Below, one piece after another: positions 5,940 to 10,429 of a stretch of DNA of 10,429 bases. The stretch is from Propionibacteriaceae bacterium. Its GTDB lineage: Bacteria; Actinomycetota; Actinomycetes; Propionibacteriales; Propionibacteriaceae. Made by a program: the position numbers and the translations under genes. Below the pieces are notes generated by a model that saw only the letters and a list, made by a program, of their open reading frames with translations, did no database searches and was not told the origin of the DNA. The stretch is from NCBI GenBank assembly GCA_905372155.1, contig CAJPNZ010000106.1, positions 1 through 10,429 on the forward strand, in the 5' to 3' direction. Each line of letters opens with the position of its first letter. The stretch's first letter is position 1.

Positions 5940-6968
5940 TCACGCCGTGGGGGGTGGGGCGGTGCTGCCCCGCAGGATGAGTTCGGTGGGGATGATGATG
6001 CTCCGGCTGCCGTCGCGCACCCCGGAGGCCACCTGTTCCAGCACGAGACCCACCATTTCGCGGCCATGGCGTCTGAAGTCCTGGCGCACGGTGGTCAGCG
6101 GCGGGAAGCTGTACTCGCCGACGTCGAAGCCGTCGAAACCGACGACGGAGACGTCCCCGGGCACCCGCCTGCCCTGTTCGTGCATGGCCCGGATCAGACC
6201 GAGGGCCAGTTCGTCGTTGGCGCAGAACACGGCCGTCACCTCCGGGTCGGCGGCCAGCAGCCGGCCTGCCGCGTAGCCCGCCGCAGCGCTCCAGTCGCCG
6301 GGAATCGGTTCGGGGACGGGCAGCCCCGCCTCCCGCAGGCACCTGGCCCAGGTGGCCCTGCGGATCAGGCTCGACTGGGAATCCCCCGGCCCGCACACGT
6401 GCTGGATGTTGCGGTGCCCGAGCCCCAGGAGGTGTTCGACGGCGTCGCGCACCCCACCGACCTGGTCGGCACTGGCGGAGGGGTAGTGGTCCACGAGCGT
6501 GGAGTCCGAGACCGCCACCGGCATCGACGGCGGCAGGACGAGGTGTTCGCGACCGGCCCGTCCGGCCTGCACCACGACGAGGCCGTCGATGGCCTGGTGG
6601 GAGAGCCGGTAGACGGCCTGGCGCAGGTCGTCGGAGACGGGGCGTTCCACCTGGACGAGATTGACGGCGTAGTCGGCGGCGGTGGCGGCCTCCAGCACGC
6701 CCGCGGTGGTGAGGGCCTCGCCGGTGCGCTGGATCTGCTGGGTCAACACGCCAATTGTTTTGAAGGAGCCGCGACGCAGGGCCTGGGCAGCGCGATTGGG
6801 GGAATAACCCAGCTTGTTCATGGCCCGCAGCACCTTCGCGCGGGTGTCCGGGCGCACGTGATCGGAACCCGTCGCCACGCGCGAGACCGTCTGCACGGAT
6901 ACGCCGGCCAGACGGGCCACGTCACCCATCGATGGCGCTCCCTCCGCGCTCCGGCGTTGCCTCGGCAT
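5940..6968 (-). CDS. LacI-family transcriptional repressor of the lactose operon
   Basis: 342-residue DNA-binding repressor, cytoplasmic. Residues 16-35 (DVARLAGVSVQTVSRVATGS) form the LacI helix-turn-helix; YSPNRAAQALRR (55-66) is the hinge helix that inserts in the operator minor groove. The rest is the periplasmic-binding-protein-like effector domain, with family blocks ANDELALGLIRAMHEQG and SVVGFDGFD near the end, followed by PPLTTVRQD. It is transcribed divergently from the beta-galactosidase gene, and two matching operators lie between them, so it should repress the lactose operon and itself, with release by a galactoside (inference). The start at 6968 has no visible Shine-Dalgarno sequence, whereas the in-frame ATG at 6929 (Met14, 329 residues) has GGAGGGAG 8 bases upstream; the true start may be the shorter one. 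A candidate promoter is TTGGTG (7053-7048), a 16-base spacer and TATGGT (7031-7026). Confidence 0.95.
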   Translation of the reverse strand: MPRQRRSAEGAPSMGDVARLAGVSVQTVSRVATGSDHVRPDTRAKVLRAMNKLGYSPNRAAQALRRGSFKTIGVLTQQIQRTGEALTTAGVLEAATAADYAVNLVQVERPVSDDLRQAVYRLSHQAIDGLVVVQAGRAGREHLVLPPSMPVAVSDSTLVDHYPSASADQVGGVRDAVEHLLGLGHRNIQHVCGPGDSQSSLIRRATWARCLREAGLPVPEPIPGDWSAAAGYAAGRLLAADPEVTAVFCANDELALGLIRAMHEQGRRVPGDVSVVGFDGFDVGEYSFPPLTTVRQDFRRHGREMVGLVLEQVASGVRDGSRSIIIPTELILRGSTAPPPTA

Positions 6969-7015
6969 GACGGGAGGCTATCAGGAGTGCGACAGAGACC
7001 CCCAACTCTAGTTCT

Positions 7016-7029
7016 TGGTGACGTTACCA
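7016..7029. promoter_or_regulatory. LacI-type operator O1 (regulator side)
   Basis: TGGTGACGTTACCA is a 14-base palindrome with one mismatched pair around a central ACGT. It overlaps the proposed -10 of the regulator gene, fitting autorepression. LacI/GalR-family sites in Actinobacteria are often of the form TGTGAACGTTCACA, which this resembles. Confidence 0.65.
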
Positions 7030-7106
7030 TACCAGATCACCTCACGGCACCAATTTCTTGAGATTTCCCCCTTGATACGGCACCACGACGATGATCTCAG
7101 ATAATA

Positions 7107-7120
7107 TGTGAACGTCACCA
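7107..7120. promoter_or_regulatory. LacI-type operator O2 (beta-galactosidase side)
   Basis: TGTGAACGTCACCA; its reverse complement TGGTGACGTTCACA shares the first ten bases with O1. It begins one base after the proposed -10 GATAAT of the beta-galactosidase gene, where a bound repressor would block initiation. The operator centres are 91 bases apart, compatible with a repression loop by a tetramer, or with two dimers acting separately. Confidence 0.65.
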
Positions 7121-7162
7121 TGAGGACGTTGCACGGCTGCGCGTCCCCTGTGCCCGTCGACC

Positions 7163-7177
7163 TTCAGGGAGCCTGAA
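7163..7177 (+). other. Hairpin covering the ribosome-binding site of the beta-galactosidase gene
   Basis: TTCAGG (7163-7168), loop GAG and CCTGAA (7172-7177) form a perfect 6-bp stem. The Shine-Dalgarno sequence AGGGAG (7166-7171) lies in the left arm and loop, and the ATG at 7180 follows two bases after the stem. The hairpin could limit ribosome access, though a 3-base loop and 6-bp stem is modest and breathing ribosomes may open it. Confidence 0.5.
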
Positions 7178-7179
7178 CG

Positions 7180-10100
7180 ATGATCGTTCCCCGATACTTC
7201 GAGGACCTCGGAGTCCTCCACGAACACACGCTGCCGCCCCGCGCCTATTACGTGCCGGCGTCCGCCCCCGTCGCATCGAGTCCATGGGAGCGGGATAAAT
7301 CCGACCGTTTCCACCTGCTCAGCGGTCGGTGGGCCTTCCGGTACCTGCCCAGCATCCACGACCTCACCGAGCCCTTCTGGGAGACCCCGGACGCCGCCCC
7401 GGAGGGATTCACCATGATCCAGGTGCCCAGCACCTGGCAGCATCTCGGATACGACCACCACCAGTACACCAACGTCCGCTACCCCATTCCCTTCGATCCG
7501 CCCCACGTACCCCAGGACAACCCCTGCGGCGCCTACATCCGCGACTTCGACCACACCCCGGACCCCGCCGCACCCACCACCCAGCTGGTCTTCGAGGGCG
7601 TCGACTCCTGCTTCTACGTGTGGCTGAACGGCGCCTACGTCGGCTACAGCCAGGTTTCCCACGCCGCCGCGGAGTTCGACGTCACCGAACACATCCGTCC
7701 CGGCGCCAACCGCCTGGCCGTGCTGGTGCTCAAGTGGTGCGACGGCACCTACCTGGAGGACCAGGACAAGTTCCGCACCTCCGGCATCTTCCGCGACGTC
7801 TACCTCCTGAACCGTCCGGAGGCGGTGCTGTTCGACTACGCCGTCACGACCTCGCTGGGTCCGGTGATCGGCGCGGCCCCGGCAACCGCCGTCGTAGAGA
7901 TCCGCGGCTCCTACCGCGGCGGGGCCGTCCCCACCACCGCCGAGCTGACCGACCACGAAGGACGGGTGCTGGCAGCCGGTGTCCTGGAACCTTTCGCCGG
8001 CTACCCCGACCACACCCACCGCGCCCAGCTAGCCGTCGCGGCACCCCACCTGTGGAGCGCGGAGGACCCCTACCTCCACACCCTGGTCCTCACCACTCCC
8101 GGCGAGGTCATCACCGACCGGGTCGGGGTGCGGGAAATCGAGTCCAGGGACGCGGTCGTGCGTCTCAACGGCAGCCCCATCACCCTGCGGGGCGTCAACC
8201 GGCACGACTCCGATCCGGTCACCGGCCCCGTCGTCGACCTCGACCACATGAAACGGGACCTGCAGCTGATGAAGGAACACAACATCAACGCGGTGCGCAG
8301 CTCCCACTACCCCAACGATCCGCGTTTCTACCAGCTGTGCGACGAGTACGGCTTCTACGTCATGTCCGAGGCCGACAACGAGAGCCACGGCACCCAGACC
8401 CGGTTCCTGGCCGACCCGTCCTGGGAGAACCAGGTGGAGCACTGGAACGAACCCATCGCCGACAACCCCGCCTGGACCGAGGCCACCGTCGACCGGATGA
8501 AACTGTGTGTCCACCGGGAGAAGAACCGTCCCAGCATCATCTCCTGGTCCGCGGGCAACGAGTGTTCCTACGGCTGCACCCTCGAGGCGGCGCTGATGTG
8601 GGTCAAGGGTTTCGATCCGACGCGCCTGACCCACTACGAGAGTTCCTACTACCGCGACTCCAAACGCCGTTACGACTACTCCTGCATCGACCTGTACAGC
8701 CGCATGTACCCGGGTATCGAGGAGATCCGCGAATACCTCGACTCCGATCCGGACAAGCCCTTCATCCTCGTGGAGTACTGCCACGCCATGGGCAACGGAC
8801 CCGGTGATCTGGAGGACTACTGGGAGATCATCCGCGACGACGACCGCATGTGCGGTGGTTTCGTGTGGGAGTGGTGCGACCACGCGGTGGCGGCCGGCAC
8901 CAGCGACGACGGCCGGCCGGTCTTCCGCTACGGCGGTGACCACGGCGAGGACATCCACGACGGCAACTTCTGCGTCGACGGGCTCGTCTCGCCCGACCGG
9001 GTCCCCCACCCCGGGCTGGCAGAGCTCAAGAACGTCCAGCGGCCCGCCCGCGTCGTCGAGTACGACCAGGACGAGGGCCTGCTCACCATCCACAACGACC
9101 TTGACCACACGGACCTGTCGCAGTACGCCCGCGTCTCGTGGGAGGTGCGCTGCGACGGTGTCGTCGTGGATCGCGGGGACATCGACCTGACCGATCCCGT
9201 CCCGCCCCACACCAGCGTCATGCTGCACTGCGAACCGCGGATTCCGCACGCCGGGAAATGCCACCTGCTGGTCACCCACCGACTCGCGCGTCCCGAACCG
9301 CTGCTGCCCGCCGGGCACGTCCTGGGTTTCGACGAGGTTCCGTTGCGCAACGCCGACGGGCGGCACCGCCGGGTCGCGGAACTCGCGCACCGCCCCACCA
9401 CCCGGGGTTCGGTGCAGGTCGCGAGGGAGGGAACGCGAATCGACGTGGCGGCCGCGGGTCTGCGCTGCACCATCGACACGCGCACCGGCCTGCCCACCGC
9501 CCTGAGCGTCAACGGCCGGGAGGTCCTGGAGCGCCCGGCCGAGCTCAACATCTGGCGGGGCCCCACCGACAACGACCGCCACGTGCGCCTGGAATGGGAA
9601 CGCGCTCACTACCACCGGGCCACGGCCCGCGCCTACGCCGTCGACGTCGCCGAGGAGGCGGGGCGCGCGACGATCAGCGCTGACGTCGCCCTGGTGGCGC
9701 CGACGGTCCAGCCCGCCCTGCGCGGTCGGCTGATCTGGACCGTCACCGCCGACGGCGTCCTCGGGTTGATCCTGCGGATGCGCCGCACCCTCGGGTTCCC
9801 GAGCCTGCCGCGCCTGGGGCTGCGGCTGTTCCTGCCCGAGTCCATGAACCGGGTCGACTACCACGGCCTGGGGCCCTTCGAGAGCTACGCGGACAAGCAC
9901 CGCGCCAGCCATCACGGGGCCTTCAGCGCCGACGTCGCGGACCTCCACGAGGACTACATCCGTCCCCAGGAGAACGGCAGCCACGCCGACTGCGACGAGG
10001 TCACCGTCTCCGGCGGCGACCTGGTCCTGACCGCGGTGGGACAGACCCCGTTCTCCTTCAACGCCTCCCGGTACACGCAGGAAGAACTGGCCGCACGGCA

Positions 10101-10296
10101 CCGCAACACCGACCTGAGACCGTCGGGCAGCACGGTGCTGTGCCTGGACGCTGCCATGGCCGGCATCGGCTCCAACAGCTGCGGACCGGCCCTGCGGTCC
10201 CGCTACCGGGTGGACGGCCACGAGCTGGGCATGGAACTCCATCTCCTGCTCACCACCCCTGACCACATCGAAACCCACGACGAGGTGACGTCATGA
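7180..10296 (+). CDS. lacZ: Beta-galactosidase, glycoside hydrolase family 2 (LacZ type)
   Basis: Hydrolyses lactose and other beta-galactosides in the cytoplasm; no signal peptide. 1038 residues, close to the 1024 of E. coli LacZ and complete. Domains in order: sugar-binding jelly roll (about 40-215), Ig-like (about 217-320), TIM barrel (about 323-620), second Ig-like (about 625-735), and the C-terminal beta-sandwich (about 755-1027). Catalytic acid/base Glu461 sits in WSAGNECSYG and nucleophile Glu532 in ILVEYCHAMGN. Other expected residues are present: His342 (GVNRHD), His376 (SSHYPND), Glu401 and His403 (ESHG), and the DQDKFRTSGIFRDV block. The C-terminal GIGSNSCGP block is typical of the family. 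The start ATG has AGGGAG eight bases upstream. The stop overlaps the symporter start (ATGA), so the two are coupled, and the LacI-family gene diverges upstream. Confidence 0.97.
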   Translation: MIVPRYFEDLGVLHEHTLPPRAYYVPASAPVASSPWERDKSDRFHLLSGRWAFRYLPSIHDLTEPFWETPDAAPEGFTMIQVPSTWQHLGYDHHQYTNVRYPIPFDPPHVPQDNPCGAYIRDFDHTPDPAAPTTQLVFEGVDSCFYVWLNGAYVGYSQVSHAAAEFDVTEHIRPGANRLAVLVLKWCDGTYLEDQDKFRTSGIFRDVYLLNRPEAVLFDYAVTTSLGPVIGAAPATAVVEIRGSYRGGAVPTTAELTDHEGRVLAAGVLEPFAGYPDHTHRAQLAVAAPHLWSAEDPYLHTLVLTTPGEVITDRVGVREIESRDAVVRLNGSPITLRGVNRHDSDPVTGPVVDLDHMKRDLQLMKEHNINAVRSSHYPNDPRFYQLCDEYGFYVMSEADNESHGTQTRFLADPSWENQVEHWNEPIADNPAWTEATVDRMKLCVHREKNRPSIISWSAGNECSYGCTLEAALMWVKGFDPTRLTHYESSYYRDSKRRYDYSCIDLYSRMYPGIEEIREYLDSDPDKPFILVEYCHAMGNGPGDLEDYWEIIRDDDRMCGGFVWEWCDHAVAAGTSDDGRPVFRYGGDHGEDIHDGNFCVDGLVSPDRVPHPGLAELKNVQRPARVVEYDQDEGLLTIHNDLDHTDLSQYARVSWEVRCDGVVVDRGDIDLTDPVPPHTSVMLHCEPRIPHAGKCHLLVTHRLARPEPLLPAGHVLGFDEVPLRNADGRHRRVAELAHRPTTRGSVQVAREGTRIDVAAAGLRCTIDTRTGLPTALSVNGREVLERPAELNIWRGPTDNDRHVRLEWERAHYHRATARAYAVDVAEEAGRATISADVALVAPTVQPALRGRLIWTVTADGVLGLILRMRRTLGFPSLPRLGLRLFLPESMNRVDYHGLGPFESYADKHRASHHGAFSADVADLHEDYIRPQENGSHADCDEVTVSGGDLVLTAVGQTPFSFNASRYTQEELAARHRNTDLRPSGSTVLCLDAAMAGIGSNSCGPALRSRYRVDGHELGMELHLLLTTPDHIETHDEVTS

Positions 10297-10429
10297 ACGA
10301 CACGGCGAGCACGGCAGCGGCCGGCGAGAAGAAATACCTGAAGTGGTACAACAAGGTGGGCTACGGCTCGGGTGACGTCGCCGGCAACGTCGTCTACGTG
10401 CTCCTGTCCGCCTTCGTCATGATCTACCT
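10293..10429 (+). CDS. GPH-family sugar:cation symporter, N-terminal fragment
   Basis: Only the first 45 codons are in the window. After a polar N-terminus with KKYLKWYNKVGYG comes GSGDVAGNVVYVLL and a first membrane helix (from about residue 28), the usual opening of glycoside-pentoside-hexuronide (MelB/LacS-type) symporters. In this family the Asp in YGSGDV-type motifs on helix I helps bind the coupling cation; that residue is present. The ATG overlaps the beta-galactosidase stop by four bases, so uptake and hydrolysis are co-expressed. Lactose or another galactoside is the likely substrate from context. The rest lies beyond the right edge. Confidence 0.87.
   Translation, partial: MNDTASTAAAGEKKYLKWYNKVGYGSGDVAGNVVYVLLSAFVMIY

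Larger units (their letters stand above)
6969..7179. promoter_or_regulatory. Divergent lacI-lacZ control region
   Basis: 211 bases between the two divergent genes. For the minus-strand regulator gene, TTGGTG-16-TATGGT (7053-7026) is a plausible promoter. For the plus-strand beta-galactosidase gene, GATAAT (7100-7105) is the best -10; no good -35 at 16-18 bases was found (TTGATA at 7072-7077 is 22 bases away), so it may need an activator. Each proposed -10 is followed immediately by one of the two operators, a mirror-like layout in which one repressor could close both promoters. Confidence 0.6.

Noticed and set aside
8029..10278. 749-codon minus-strand reading frame opposite the beta-galactosidase gene
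   Set aside because: Val/Gly/Asp-rich translation with no motif; it reflects third-position GC of the real plus-strand gene.

Overview
The window looks like chromosome of a high-GC Gram-positive bacterium (Actinomycetota). Codons are GC-rich, there is a membrane-anchored adaptor with a peptidoglycan-binding module in place of Gram-negative outer-membrane partners, and the LacI-type operators are centred on ACGT. A Propionibacteriaceae-like or related host is plausible but cannot be decided from this sequence. No tRNA, rRNA, CRISPR array, transposase or integrase was seen.

Left half (1-5647, all genes on the minus strand, so transcription runs right to left). In order of transcription these are: lipoprotein B (5539-4640), a small secreted protein with beta/gamma-crystallin-like motifs (4455-4024), lipoprotein A (3982-3083), a MacA/HlyD-like adaptor with a peptidoglycan-binding domain (3042-1651), an ABC ATPase (1654-980) and a MacB-like permease (990 to beyond the left edge). 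The last three overlap by 4 and 11 bases and are almost certainly co-translated; gaps of 40-41 bases link the crystallin-like gene and lipoprotein A to them. The two lipoproteins are paralogues, both 299 residues long with the chosen starts, with five collinear cysteines. The crystallin-like gene and lipoprotein B have matching promoters (TTGAC, 18-base spacer, TAC-type -10) and matching leaders up to and just past the crystallin-like start codon. This suggests that an ancestral crystallin-lipoprotein unit was duplicated and that the copy in front of lipoprotein B lost its crystallin-like gene. This cell-envelope cluster is the best candidate in the window for an undescribed system; its substrate is unknown.

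Middle (5648-5939). This non-coding stretch holds two copies of a roughly 45-48 base repeat facing each other as an inverted pair.

Right half (5940-10429). This is a lactose/galactoside utilisation locus: a LacI-family repressor on the minus strand, a 211-base divergent control region with two matching operators whose centres are 91 bases apart, a full-length GH2 beta-galactosidase (1038 residues) and, overlapping it by ATGA, the start of a GPH-type sugar:cation symporter that runs off the right edge. The expected circuit is sugar uptake by the symporter, cytoplasmic hydrolysis by the beta-galactosidase, and repression of both the operon and the regulator gene itself by the LacI-family protein.
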